This document shows, piece after piece, positions 42,510 to 49,784 of a stretch of DNA of 49,784 bases. The notes below the pieces were generated by a model that saw only the letters and a list, made by a program, of their open reading frames with translations, did not search any database and was not told the DNA's origin. Every line of letters begins with the position of its first letter. Position 1 is the stretch's first letter. The stretch lies in the NCBI GenBank assembly GCA_009692925.1, contig SHYG01000008.1, positions 1 to 49,784 on the forward strand, read 5' to 3'. A program made the translations under genes and the position numbers. The stretch is from Dehalococcoidia bacterium (GTDB lineage Bacteria; Chloroflexota; Dehalococcoidia; Lucifugimonadales; UBA3495).

Positions 42510-43553
42510 TTACGTTGCGCCGTAGCCGGGCACGTTGATGCAGGCGGCCCAGTGGTTAGACTCCACCTCGCGCAGCTGAGGGATAACCTGGGAGCACTGG
42601 TCCGTGACCAGGGGACAGCGGGGGTGAAAGACGCAGCCGCTGGGAGGATTCAGCGGGCTGGGCACCTCGCCGGTCAGAAACACGCGCTCCCGCTGGGCAT
42701 CAATGACGGGGTCCGGTATGGGCACCGCAGATAGCAGGGCCTTGGTATAAGGATGCAGGGGCTTGAAGTAAATGTCGTTGCGGTCGGCAACCTCCATCAG
42801 GCGGCCCAGGTACATTACGCCCACCCGGTCGCTGATGTGGCGAACCACCGCCAGGTCATGGGCAATGAACAGGTAAGTGAGGGAGAACTTCTCCTGAAGC
42901 TCTTCCATCAGGTTGATAATCTGGGCCTGGATGGACACGTCCAGGGCGGACACCGGCTCGTCGGCCACAATGAACTGTGGGTTCACGGACAGCGCCCGGG
43001 CCACGCCGATGCGCTGGCGCTGGCCGCCGCTGAACTCATGGGGGAACCGGTCGGCCATGTAGGGGTTCAGACCCACGTCCTTGAGCAGGTCTCCCACCTT
43101 GTTCTTGTACTCTTCCTTGGTCTTGACCAGCCCGTGGACAATCAGCGGCTCGCCGATGATGTTGCCGGCAGTCATGCGCGGGTTAAGGGAGCTGTAGGGG
43201 TCTTGGAAGATGACCTGCATCTTCCGCCGCATTATGCGCATCTGCCGGGTGCCCAGCTCCGTCAGACTCTGGCCCTCAAATTTAATGGTGCCGGAGGTGG
43301 GCTTGTAGAGCTGGAGAATGCACCGTCCGGTGGTGGTCTTGCCGCACCCCGACTCCCCAACCAGCCCCAGGGTCTCGCCCCGGCGGACTACAAAGCTGAT
43401 GTCGTCCACCGCCTTAACGTGGCCGACGGTGCGCTGTAAAATTAAACCCGCGGTGACCGGGAAGTACATTTTGAGGTTCTTAACCTCAAGGAGGACATCT
43501 CCCAGGTTGACCGTGGACTGGCCTCTTGCTTCGGCAGCGGTCATGGTAGTCAT
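42510..43553 (-). CDS. oppF: Peptide/nickel-type ABC transporter ATP-binding protein (OppF/DppF)
   Basis: A 347-residue ABC ATPase. Walker [16 protein letters not shown], signature [17 protein letters not shown], Walker [15 protein letters not shown]-loop [15 protein letters not shown], and the OppF-type C-terminal Cys region with [20 protein letters not shown]. It forms a heterodimer with the OppD-like product encoded 6 bp upstream in the same operon. Permease and binding-protein genes are not adjacent within the window. Start ATG 43553. Confidence 0.93.
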   Translation of the reverse strand: MTTMTAAEARGQSTVNLGDVLLEVKNLKMYFPVTAGLILQRTVGHVKAVDDISFVVRRGETLGLVGESGCGKTTTGRCILQLYKPTSGTIKFEGQSLTELGTRQMRIMRRKMQVIFQDPYSSLNPRMTAGNIIGEPLIVHGLVKTKEEYKNKVGDLLKDVGLNPYMADRFPHEFSGGQRQRIGVARALSVNPQFIVADEPVSALDVSIQAQIINLMEELQEKFSLTYLFIAHDLAVVRHISDRVGVMYLGRLMEVADRNDIYFKPLHPYTKALLSAVPIPDPVIDAQRERVFLTGEVPSPLNPPSGCVFHPRCPLVTDQCSQVIPQLREVESNHWAACINVPGYGAT

Positions 43554-43559
43554 GGCTGC

Positions 43560-44648
43560 TTAACCCCCTCTCGCTGGCTGGGATCTGGGGCTCCGGGGTT
43601 GCCGGGCCGGGGTCGCGACCTTGGCGCCGTTATCAGATGCGGCGGGTTGGTTGCCAATGTCCAGGGCGTGGGCGCCCAGCTCTTCCGTGCGCCAGCAGGC
43701 GGACCAGTGCCCGTCCTCCACCACCATCAGCGGCGGGGTATCGGTGGCGCACTTGTCCACCGCCCAGCGGCACCGGGCGCGGAAGGAGCAGCCGATGGGC
43801 AGGTTCACCAGGTCAGGCGGCTGGCCTTCAATGGGGTCCAGCTTGGCGCGGCGCGGCTGGTCCAGCCGGGGCACGGACCGCAGCAGGCCCACGGTGTAGG
43901 GGTGCCGGGGGTTGCTGTAAATCTGCTTGGACGTGCCTCGCTCAATGATCTTGCCCGCGTACATGATGTTGACCCGGTCGGCGTAGCGCGCCACCACCCC
44001 CAGGTTGTGGGTGATGACAATGAGGGCCACCCCAAACTCGGTGGTGAGGGATTTCATCAGCTCCAGGATCTGGGCCTGGATGGTGACGTCCAGGGCGGTG
44101 GTCGGCTCGTCGGCGATGATGAGCTTGGGGTTGCAGCTCAGGGCCATGGCGATCATCACGCGCTGTCGCATGCCGCCGCTGAACTGGTGGGGATACTGGC
44201 GCACCCGGCGCTCCGGGTCAGGGATGCCGACTCGGGCCAGCAGGTTCACCGCCTCTTGGCGGCCCTGCTGCCGGGACAGGCCTTTGTGCAGCTGCAGCGT
44301 CTCGCTGAGCTGCCGCTCCACGGTAAGCACCGGGTTAAGGGAGGTCATGGGCTCTTGAAACACCATGGCCATCTTGGCGCCACGAATGCGGCGCATGTCA
44401 TCCATATCAATCTTGAGGACATCCTCGCCGTCAAACAGGATCTCTCCGCGGACGATCTTGCCCGGCGGGTCGGGGATGAGCCGCATCAAGGACAGGGCGC
44501 TTACGCTCTTGCCGCACCCGCTCTCACCAACCAAGCCCAGCGTTTCCCCTTCATCCACCTCATAGGATATGCCGTCTACGGCCTTGACCACACCGGCAAA
44601 GGTGAAGAACTGAGTGCATAGGTCTTTCACTTCCAGTAGTGTCGCCAC
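43560..44648 (-). CDS. oppD: Peptide/nickel-type ABC transporter ATP-binding protein (OppD/DppD)
   Basis: A 362-residue ABC ATPase starting at GTG 44648 after GAGGAGG. Walker [19 protein letters not shown]-loop [13 protein letters not shown], signature [16 protein letters not shown], Walker [17 protein letters not shown], and the OppD C-terminal [21 protein letters not shown] (iron-sulfur or peptide-transport-specific Cys cluster). A low-complexity basic tail ([21 protein letters not shown]) is unusual. Partner of the oppF gene downstream; two tRNA genes lie immediately upstream. Confidence 0.93.
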   Translation of the reverse strand: MATLLEVKDLCTQFFTFAGVVKAVDGISYEVDEGETLGLVGESGCGKSVSALSLMRLIPDPPGKIVRGEILFDGEDVLKIDMDDMRRIRGAKMAMVFQEPMTSLNPVLTVERQLSETLQLHKGLSRQQGRQEAVNLLARVGIPDPERRVRQYPHQFSGGMRQRVMIAMALSCNPKLIIADEPTTALDVTIQAQILELMKSLTTEFGVALIVITHNLGVVARYADRVNIMYAGKIIERGTSKQIYSNPRHPYTVGLLRSVPRLDQPRRAKLDPIEGQPPDLVNLPIGCSFRARCRWAVDKCATDTPPLMVVEDGHWSACWRTEELGAHALDIGNQPAASDNGAKVATPARQPRSPRSQPARGG

Positions 44649-44747
44649 CGGTCCTCCTCATAACAAAGGCTTGACTACCCGGGGCTTTTCTGGGGACTGG
44701 CAGATGGCCCGGGCCGCACCCGCGGGGTAAATTGGCAGCGGTTCCGC

Positions 44748-44832
44748 TGGTGGGGAAGGGGAGACTCGAACTCCCACGCCTTTCAGCACATGATCCTAAG
44801 TCATGCTCGTCTGCCAGTTTCGACACTTCCCC
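44748..44832 (-). tRNA. tRNA-Leu (UAG)
   Basis: On the minus strand: acceptor GGGGAAG/CTTCCCC with discriminator A and encoded CCA, anticodon loop CTTAGGA (anticodon TAG), and a long variable arm typical of tRNA-Leu. It lies 42 bp downstream of tRNA-Lys and is probably cotranscribed. Confidence 0.94.
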
Positions 44833-44874
44833 CTGGAGCCAGCCTGGAGCAACAAACAACTGATTTGGAATGGG

Positions 44875-44950
44875 TGGTGACCCGCCTCGGAGTCGAACCG
44901 AGAACCTAAGGATTAAGAGTCCTTTGCTCTGCCAATTGAGCTAGCGGGCC
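44875..44950 (-). tRNA. tRNA-Lys (CUU)
   Basis: On the minus strand: acceptor GGCCCGC/GCGGGTC (one G-U pair), D arm GCTCAATTGGCAGAGC, anticodon arm AAGGA-CTCTTAA-TCCTT (anticodon CTT), T arm with GGTTCGACTCC, and encoded CCA. Confidence 0.95.
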
Positions 44951-44965
44951 ACGCAGTATCTCGCA

Positions 44966-44994
44966 TGAATATAAACCGTATCACAATTTATCAA
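44966..44994 (-). promoter_or_regulatory. Promoter of the tRNA-Lys/tRNA-Leu unit
   Basis: On the minus strand TTGATA (44994-44989) and TATTCA (44971-44966) are spaced by 17 bp, with the start expected about 10 bp before the tRNA-Lys 5' end. Confidence 0.5.
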
Positions 44995-45059
44995 CCACTG
45001 ACTGGCTTGTCAAGAGAACCGTTAGCCCCCCCGGCAGGGCGCTGGGCAATAGCCCTTAG

Positions 45060-45158
45060 CAGGCTGCTGAAAAACCCCGATCTTGCGAAAAATGGACGGA
45101 CTCTCAGATACGAAAATTGGGACGCTTTCGGGCCGTCGACCCCTTTTTCAGCACCCTG
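45060..45158. mobile_element. 99-bp MITE, copy 1
   Basis: Terminal inverted repeats CAGGCTGCTGAAAAA and CAGGGTGCTGAAAAA (14 of 15 match) bound a 99-bp element with no ORF. It is flanked by the direct repeat TTAG (45056-45059 and 45159-45162). A second copy lies at 45977. Target duplications of YTAR type are, as I recall, characteristic of the IS5 group, so an IS5-like transposase probably moved it. Confidence 0.8.
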
Positions 45159-45205
45159 TTAGGAATCCCCAAGGTTGGGGCCAGGCCCGCCTGGGCCGCG
45201 CGGCG

Positions 45206-45958
45206 CTACACCCCATGGTCCAGGCGCTGGATTAGTGGCGGGGGCAGTCCGGCCCGGCGCATCTTTTCCTGGGTCTTGGCAATAGGGTAGGTCACCCGGT
45301 GGCGTTCCACCGTGGCCGGCTGGCTGTCGTAGATGGCGTAGCTGGGGCGCGGGTCCCGGTCCCGGGGCTGGCCCACACCGCCGGGGTTGATGATCCAGCG
45401 CTCTTCTCCCAGGCTAAACACCTGGTCTTCGGTGAACTCCACGAACTTGGGGAATCCGCCGTTTTCCCGGCAGATAAAGGGGATATGGGTGTGGCCCACC
45501 AGGCAAAAACGGGTGGTGAGGCGTTTCAGGGTGCCCAGGGCCGCCTCGGCACTCATCAGGTACTCCCACAGGGGGTCCCGCAGGCTGCCATGCACCAGGG
45601 TGAAGGGTCCCTGGGTAATCACCAGGGGCAGACCGGACAGGAACGCGGCATGGTCCTGGGAGAGCCGGCTGGAGGTCCAGCGGGCGGCGGCCGCAGCGGC
45701 GTCGTTGAATTCTTCCACACCCATTTTCCCCACGGCGGCGTGGTCGTGGTTGCCGACGACTATACGCAGCTGGTGACCCCCCAGCCCAGACACGCCGGGG
45801 CGCAGCAGGTCCAAACATGCATCGGGGTCTGGCCCGTAGCCCACGGTGTCCCCCAGACACCAGATTTCGTTGAAGCCGCCCCGCTCTTGGGCGTCGGCCA
45901 CCACCGCCTCCAGGGCTTCCAAGTTGGAGTGGATATCCGACAGGATTAGCGCCCGCAC
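45206..45958 (-). CDS. Calcineurin-like metallophosphoesterase (YfcE-like)
   Basis: Binuclear-metal phosphodiesterase, about 250 residues. Motifs in order: ALILSDIHSNLEAL (DxH), IWCLGDTVGYGPDP (GDxxGYG), IVVGNHDHA (GNHD), FTLVHGSLRD and CLVGHTHIPF (GHTH). The track begins at GTG 45973, which lies inside the target-site duplication of a MITE; I prefer the GTG at 45958 (VRALILSDIHS), which fits the family N-terminus and has GGGGG upstream. The gene is bracketed by two MITE copies. Substrate unknown (cyclic or aryl phosphodiesters are possible). Confidence 0.9.
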   Translation of the reverse strand: MRALILSDIHSNLEALEAVVADAQERGGFNEIWCLGDTVGYGPDPDACLDLLRPGVSGLGGHQLRIVVGNHDHAAVGKMGVEEFNDAAAAAARWTSSRLSQDHAAFLSGLPLVITQGPFTLVHGSLRDPLWEYLMSAEAALGTLKRLTTRFCLVGHTHIPFICRENGGFPKFVEFTEDQVFSLGEERWIINPGGVGQPRDRDPRPSYAIYDSQPATVERHRVTYPIAKTQEKMRRAGLPPPLIQRLDHGV

Positions 45959-45976
45959 GTGCTGAACCCCCACTAG

Positions 45977-46075
45977 CAGCCTGCTGAAAAACCCCGATTT
46001 TGCGAAAAATGGACGGACTCTCAGATACGAAAATTGGGACGCTTTCGGGCCGTCGACCCACTTTTCAGCACCCTG
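45977..46075. mobile_element. 99-bp MITE, copy 2
   Basis: The second copy of the 99-bp element, the same length and orientation as that at 45060, with only about three differences. It is flanked by the direct repeat CTAG (45973-45976 and 46076-46079). Because the two copies have different target duplications, they are independent insertions and not the ends of one composite transposon. This copy sits directly against the phosphoesterase start. Confidence 0.8.
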
Positions 46076-46251
46076 CTAGAATTGGCGACCTAATTATACC
46101 CAATCAAACAAAAAGGACCCCTAATCCCCAAATCCCGGCGACCCGCGTCCCTTCGTCTGGCTCAGGAGAGACCTTCGGCAGGGATTGTAGGAGTGAATTA
46201 AAGCATCAAGAAAGACGCACTGCGGTGCGAAATACTGCAAGGAGGTGCTAG

Positions 46252-46323
46252 ATGGTTAGGCTCTTCGTCCTGTTCCACCGTTGGGAGTTTCCTTGTAGCC
46301 ACCCTGCCGGAGGGGCAAGATAA
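46252..46323 (+). CDS. Possible 23-residue small ORF or leader peptide
   Basis: ATG at 46252 follows AAGGAGGT by 5 bases, an ideal Shine-Dalgarno arrangement, and opens 23 codons (starts MVRLFVLFHRWEF) to TAA. It is too short for the ORF track. No homology is recognised, and it may be coincidental within a structured RNA. Confidence 0.25.
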   Translation: MVRLFVLFHRWEFPCSHPAGGAR

Positions 46324-46462
46324 CAGAGGACATGGGCACTGGGCAGGCGGATCGGAACCGCAAGCCTTGTAGTGTGTAGATAGCTGGCCGTATGCTCCAA
46401 ACGGGGCGGCCCGTCAGGTTGTGAAGACCGAACGCGCAGGGCGGCGGGGTTGAGAGACCAAA

Positions 46463-46499
46463 GGGGACCCGGTTGGACAATCGGGTCCCCTCACTTTTT
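46463..46499 (+). terminator. Rho-independent terminator
   Basis: A perfect 9-bp stem GGGGACCCG/CGGGTCCCC (46463-46471 and 46482-46490) with a 10-nt loop, followed by TCACTTTTT. The T-run lies on the plus strand, so it ends plus-strand transcription; on the minus strand it may also terminate mocA weakly. Confidence 0.65.
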
Positions 46500-46521
46500 G
46501 GGGGCAGTGGCCCTGCGCCGG

Positions 46522-47142
46522 CTATCCCTGCACCGCCGCCTGGTACTCCTCCGGGGTGTTCAAGTCCCACAGCACCTCGGCGGCGTCCACTGCCACGCGC
46601 CTCACTCCATCCCGGTGGCGGCGCACCAGCGCCCGCAGGCCCTCCGTCGCCTCGTCGATCTCCCGCAGCTCCTCTAGCAAGGAACCATCCAGCACCACCG
46701 GATGGCCTCCCTTGCCCTGATAAGTGGGGATGGTGATGAGGCTCCCGCCCCGTCGGTGCTCCGCCAGCAGATGGCGCAGGGTCTCCGCGGTGCGAGGCTG
46801 GTCTACGTTGAGGAGGAGCAGGGCGTCGCAAGGCACTGATCCCAGAGCAGCCAGGCCCGCCTTAACTGAGGTGGTCTTGCCCTGACGGTAATGGGGGTTG
46901 ACGGTCCAGGAGATACCCGCCAGGTGGCCCGGCAGGCGGGGTTCCACCGCGGCCCGCAGCGCCGCCGCCTGGTGGCCCAGCACCACCACCACCCAGTCCA
47001 CGCCTGCCGCCTTGAGGGCAAGAATCTGGTGGGCCAGCAAAGTAGTGCCCTCGCCATAGTGGAAGGGCCAGGGGAGCAGGGCCTTGGGTCGGCCCATGCG
47101 GCGGGACTCTCCCGCCGCCAGCAGCAGCGCCGCTACGGACAT
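46522..47142 (-). CDS. mocA: MobA-like NTP transferase (MocA/molybdopterin cytidylyltransferase type)
   Basis: A nucleotidyltransferase of about 206 residues from ATG 47142 (SVAALLLAAGESRRMGRPKALLPW). The signature LAAGxSxRMGxxK, LLLNVDQPRT (metal-binding Asp) and GKGGHPVVLDGSLLEEL are those of MocA/PucB proteins that add CMP or GMP to molybdopterin. The track starts at 47211, adding an unrelated N-terminus. It lies downstream of xdhC on the same strand, consistent with maturation of a xanthine-dehydrogenase-family enzyme, although no such enzyme is in the window. Confidence 0.82.
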   Translation of the reverse strand: MSVAALLLAAGESRRMGRPKALLPWPFHYGEGTTLLAHQILALKAAGVDWVVVVLGHQAAALRAAVEPRLPGHLAGISWTVNPHYRQGKTTSVKAGLAALGSVPCDALLLLNVDQPRTAETLRHLLAEHRRGGSLITIPTYQGKGGHPVVLDGSLLEELREIDEATEGLRALVRRHRDGVRRVAVDAAEVLWDLNTPEEYQAAVQG

Positions 47143-47310
47143 TGGAGCCTGGGGAGGCTGGGTACATGAGTCATCCCGGAGTTTGGTATCCAGTAACGCC
47201 CCTTGGGTCACTTCGTCGTTCCTTACGCTCGCCGCTAAGACAAGCCGGCGGAGGGCGGAACCCAGGGTGACATTTTTGCATCCATCCTCACGTGACTAGG
47301 CGAAGTGGTT

Positions 47311-47336
47311 GGATTCCGGCTTTCGCCGGAATGACT
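47311..47336. repeat. ATTCCGGC-type hairpin repeat
   Basis: GATTCCGGC and GCCGGAATG arms around TTTC, a common bacterial intergenic hairpin, placed just after the xdhC stop. It could terminate xdhC or separate it from mocA. Confidence 0.55.
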
Positions 47337-47340
47337 CATG

Positions 47341-48468
47341 CTACACTTCCAGGGCGCGGCGGGCCTTGCCGGCCACCCGGTCCAGGTACCACTCCGCCAT
47401 CTGCATCTGGCCGCCCTTGCCGCCACGGCGCACCATGATGATCTCCGCCATGATACTAACGGCCAGCTCCTCCGGGTTGATGGCGCCGATGTCCAGCCCG
47501 ATGGGAGCGTGCACCTGCTTGAGCCGCTCAATGGACCGGCCCTGCTGGAGCAGCCGCTGGTAGATCATCAGGGTCTTGCGCTTGCTGCCCATGAGGCCGA
47601 CGTAGCGGGCGCGCGTGTGGAGGGCCGCGTCCAGGGCCATGTCGTCGTAGCGGTGGCCCCGGGTGAGCACCACGATGAAGCTGTTAACGTTAATCGGCAG
47701 CAGATCGGGCCACTTGTCGTAGCTGGTGACCGCCAGATGCTCGGCGTAAGGGAACCGAGTGGCGTTGGCGAACTCCTCCCGGTCGTCCACCACAAACACC
47801 CGGTAGCCCAGGGTATTGGCCAAATCCGCGGTGGCCTTGCCCACGTGGCCGCCCCCCACCAGCACCATTGTGGGCGGCGTGGTGAACCCCTCCACAAAAA
47901 CCTCGGTGCCGTCGTCGGTGGCGAAGTGCTCGTTGCTGCCCACGTCGGCCAGACGGCGGGCGATGTCGATGGCGCGCTCGTCCAGGGCGGCGTTGCCCAG
48001 GGAGCCCGCCACGGTGCCGTCGTAGCGCAGCAGCAGCTTGGCGCCGATATTAGTCGCCCCCTCGGGGACTTTGACCACTGTAGCCAGGGCCACCGGGTCG
48101 CCGCCGTTATATGCGTCCAGGAGCTGGCTGGCGATGGGCACAAAGTCGCCCGGCTCCCGGATAGGCTCAAGGAAGAAGTACATGGTGCCGCCGCACACCA
48201 GGCCGTCGCGGGCGGCGATGTCCTCGTTCAGGTAGTAGTCCTTGAACTCAGGCCCGCCGTTGCGGCGCAGCATCTCCTTGGCGGCGAACCAGATATCACC
48301 TTCCACGCAGCCGCCGCCCAGGGTGCCCACGCCGGTGCCGTCGGAACGCACCAGCAGCTTGGCGCCGGGCTTCTGAGGGGTGGAGCCTTTGGTGCGCACC
48401 ACCGTAGCCAACACCACCTGCTGGCCCTCGTTGAGGAGGGTGACGGCTTCCTGGATTACTTCTTTCAT
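47341..48468 (-). CDS. xdhC: XdhC/CoxI family molybdenum-hydroxylase maturation protein
   Basis: A 375-residue protein with the XdhC/CoxI N-terminal domain (VLATVVRTKGSTPQKPGAKLLV, VGTLGGGCVEGDIW) and a C-terminal Rossmann domain (TMVLVGGGHVGKATADLAN, VVLTRGHRYDDMALDAAL). XdhC binds and sulfurates the molybdenum cofactor and hands it to xanthine-dehydrogenase-type enzymes. It pairs with the mocA-like gene downstream. The dehydrogenase subunits themselves are absent from this window. Confidence 0.92.
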   Translation of the reverse strand: MKEVIQEAVTLLNEGQQVVLATVVRTKGSTPQKPGAKLLVRSDGTGVGTLGGGCVEGDIWFAAKEMLRRNGGPEFKDYYLNEDIAARDGLVCGGTMYFFLEPIREPGDFVPIASQLLDAYNGGDPVALATVVKVPEGATNIGAKLLLRYDGTVAGSLGNAALDERAIDIARRLADVGSNEHFATDDGTEVFVEGFTTPPTMVLVGGGHVGKATADLANTLGYRVFVVDDREEFANATRFPYAEHLAVTSYDKWPDLLPINVNSFIVVLTRGHRYDDMALDAALHTRARYVGLMGSKRKTLMIYQRLLQQGRSIERLKQVHAPIGLDIGAINPEELAVSIMAEIIMVRRGGKGGQMQMAEWYLDRVAGKARRALEV

Positions 48469-48600
48469 AGCTGACTCACCTGGCTTGCTGACACTGTGTC
48501 TAGCTTACCAAATTTCGTCGCCCCCTGCCAGGGCAGTCACCCCAGGAAAACTGGCGGCATTCCGCACCAAGCACGGCTGTACCGCCCAAGCTGGTTCAGG

Positions 48601-48606
48601 TACAAT
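48601..48606 (+). promoter_or_regulatory. Candidate -10 element of the peptidase C26 gene, leaderless
   Basis: TACAAT at 48601-48606 lies 10 bp before the ATG at 48617. No good -35 is seen at the expected spacing. A start site near 48613 would leave almost no leader. Confidence 0.3.
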
Positions 48607-48616
48607 ATAGCTAGAT

Positions 48617-49339
48617 ATGTCGCTCGTGGCCATCAGTTCGGTTGACGCGTCCAACGCCCGCCAGTACATCCAGGTCATGGAGTCCCTGGGGGCCGCTGTG
48701 CGCCTCCTGACGCCCGAAGCTGACGGGCCAGCCGAGGACCTGCTTCAGGGCGCGGGCGGGCTGCTGCTTTCCGGCGGGCCCGACGTGGATCCCGCCAGAT
48801 ACGGCGCGGCGCCAGACCCCAGCGCCGGGTTGCACCTGTGCCGGCCCCTAGACGCGCTGGAGCTGAAGCTACTGGACTATGCGCTGGGCCGGGATATGCC
48901 GGTGTTGGCCATCTGCCGGGGGATGCAGCTCCTGAACGTGGCCTTCGGCGGCAAGCTGATTCAGGACCTGCCGGATCACCGGGAAGAAGACCACGAGGGC
49001 GAGCTGGTGTCGCGGAAGCACAGCATCTTTCTGTCGCCGGGGTCCAAGGCGGCGGCGATTATCGGCAGCGCGGGGTTCTTCCGGGTCAACAGCCGGCACC
49101 ACCAGGGGCTGCGGGAGGCCCAACGCGCGCCCCGGCTGATGAGCACCGCCTACTCGGTGGAGGACGGCTTAGTCGAGGGGCTAGAGAGTGTGGAGCATAG
49201 CTGGGTCATCGGCCTGCAGTGCCACCCGGAGCGGCAGGACGAGGTGCCCCGCAGCTTCGCCAACCTGTTTGCCGCCTTGGCGGAGCGGGCGGAGGGGTTT
49301 GGGGGTTCCCAGGGCTTGAGCAGCATCAACATTAAGTAG
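48617..49339 (+). CDS. Class I glutamine amidotransferase-like hydrolase (peptidase C26, PuuD-like)
   Basis: A 240-residue C26 peptidase of the gamma-glutamyl-GABA hydrolase type. The nucleophile lies in MPVLAICRGMQLLNVAFGG and the His-Glu pair in IGLQCHPERQDE. GLLLSGGPDVDPARYG and VNSRHHQGL are also typical. It would hydrolyse a gamma-glutamyl amide in the cytosol. There is no recognisable Shine-Dalgarno sequence, which fits the leaderless promoter. Confidence 0.9.
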   Translation: MSLVAISSVDASNARQYIQVMESLGAAVRLLTPEADGPAEDLLQGAGGLLLSGGPDVDPARYGAAPDPSAGLHLCRPLDALELKLLDYALGRDMPVLAICRGMQLLNVAFGGKLIQDLPDHREEDHEGELVSRKHSIFLSPGSKAAAIIGSAGFFRVNSRHHQGLREAQRAPRLMSTAYSVEDGLVEGLESVEHSWVIGLQCHPERQDEVPRSFANLFAALAERAEGFGGSQGLSSINIK

Positions 49340-49365
49340 CTAAGCCAGGCGGCAGGGTGGTTCTT

Positions 49366-49784
49366 ATGGCAGGGTTATCGTTCTCTGACCGTCACGGATT
49401 CAGACCGACTCCTGCGCCCCACCCCGACGATTACTTGCCAGGATGGGTTCGAGAGACGGTAACAAATCACCTGAAAAGCCTCGTTAACATCCCTAACGGG
49501 TCTTCACCTCAGCGTCTAGACGTCTATTCTATCTTCCGCCCCTACGTATGGAAAGTGCTTGAGAGACGGCCCCCTGGGAATCCTCAGGGGGGAGTCTGGA
49601 TGTACTATGCCCCTGAAATCCTTTTAAAATGTGAATGGAGCTTGTCCCACAAACCCCCTTCTCGCAGGGTAGGTAAAGCAGTAAGCTCATGGAAACATGG
49701 AGCGAGGTACGAGGGGATGGCGTACAACCTGCTGGCGGGTGACCGAGAGCAAGGGTATCTGCTGCCGCCGTCGGTGCGGGAGTG
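49366..49784 (+). CDS. Hypothetical protein, open to the right edge (possibly AbiJ-NTD4-like N-terminus)
   Basis: Absent from the ORF track because no stop is reached. ATG 49366 opens 139 codons to the window end. The N-terminus LSFSDRHGFRPTPAPHPDDY and the following LPGWVRETVTNHLKSLV recall, weakly and from memory, the AbiJ N-terminal domain 4 pattern (FSDRYGYKP... LRNxLWNVL). If so it would be an abortive-infection-type protein. G+C is lower than the neighbours. The 3' end is missing, so no domain composition can be given. Confidence 0.5.
   Translation, partial: MAGLSFSDRHGFRPTPAPHPDDYLPGWVRETVTNHLKSLVNIPNGSSPQRLDVYSIFRPYVWKVLERRPPGNPQGGVWMYYAPEILLKCEWSLSHKPPSRRVGKAVSSWKHGARYEGMAYNLLAGDREQGYLLPPSVRE

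Larger units (their letters stand above)
46216..46500 (+). other. Unexplained region with transcript-like features (possible small RNA or leader)
   Basis: Between the MITE and mocA, about 420 bp has no gene on either strand that I can support. It contains several short hairpins (CGCAC-TGCG-GTGCG at 46216-46229; GCGG/CCGC near 46358; ACGGG/CCCGT near 46402). It also has a perfect AAGGAGGT at about 46240 and a rho-independent terminator at 46463-46499. I did not recognise RNase P, tmRNA, 6S RNA or a known riboswitch. Confidence 0.35.

Noticed and set aside
45056-46079. Composite transposon carrying the phosphoesterase gene
   Set aside because: Each copy has its own target duplication (TTAG versus CTAG), so they are separate insertions.
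46256-46831. Minus-strand ORF of 191 residues
   Set aside because: Overlaps mocA in another frame; composition (Pro/Arg/Gly-rich) is that of a high-GC shadow frame.

Overview
The window is about 50 kb of high-GC bacterial chromosome (roughly 64% G+C by eye). It is mostly housekeeping genes in short runs on both strands, with no phage, conjugation or CRISPR machinery. The gene set suggests a Chloroflexota bacterium, probably Dehalococcoidia or SAR202-like. Pointers are luciferase-like oxidoreductases, an inositol-phosphate synthase with PimA-like and phosphatidylinositol-phosphate-synthase-like partners, a MoxR/DUF58/DUF4129 cluster, small (4.5S-like) SRP RNA, and many palindromic intergenic repeats. 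This placement is inference and was not tested by a tree.

Layout. 0.2-4.3 kb: dnaJ and prmA, then a divergent protein-kinase-like gene followed by a PP2C phosphatase. 4.6-7.5 kb: an inositol-lipid cassette (ino1, pimA-like, CDP-alcohol phosphatidyltransferase). 7.6-9.9 kb: a two-domain thioredoxin-fold oxidoreductase whose second CxxC is interrupted by an in-frame TGA, followed by ribH and a luciferase-like oxidoreductase. 9.9-12.4 kb: hicB with a damaged hicA, then thiC behind a TPP riboswitch. 12.5-17.1 kb: DUF4129, DUF58, MoxR ATPase and a sugar nucleotidyltransferase. 17.2-18.0 kb: a Phd/VapC-type toxin-antitoxin pair beside tRNA-Gln. 18.2-27.0 kb: nitrilase-family hydrolase, ruvX, alaS with a large insertion, fabF, folC, DUF433, NAD(P)-binding protein. 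27.2-35.2 kb: a second CDP-alcohol transferase, a second luciferase-like enzyme, a glutaredoxin-like protein, ywbE, a radical SAM protein with a C-terminal repeat array, a second fabF, a small membrane protein and recJ. 35.2-45 kb: a DUF4145 gene split by an amber codon, lgt, ispE, rsmA, SRP RNA, galU, DinB-like, lepA, oppF/oppD and two tRNAs. 45-49.8 kb: a phosphoesterase flanked by two copies of a 99-bp MITE, an unexplained 400-bp region ending in a terminator, a mocA-like and xdhC pair, a peptidase C26 amidotransferase, and an ORF running off the right edge.

Most notable finding: the ORFs at 7618-8079 and 8095-8328 are in the same frame. The TGA between them sits exactly where the first cysteine of the second CxxC motif belongs (TPA-[TGA]-PHCP). 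A perfect 7-bp hairpin with a GGUU loop lies 15 nt downstream, at the spacing expected of a bacterial SECIS element. I read this as one 236-residue selenoprotein with a UxxC active site, which ordinary annotation would split in two. Other leads are the AlaRS insertion of lower GC, four exact-period 29-residue repeats on the radical SAM protein, the inositol-lipid cassette, the amber-interrupted DUF4145 gene, the MITE pair with YTAG target duplications, and several families of palindromic intergenic repeats.
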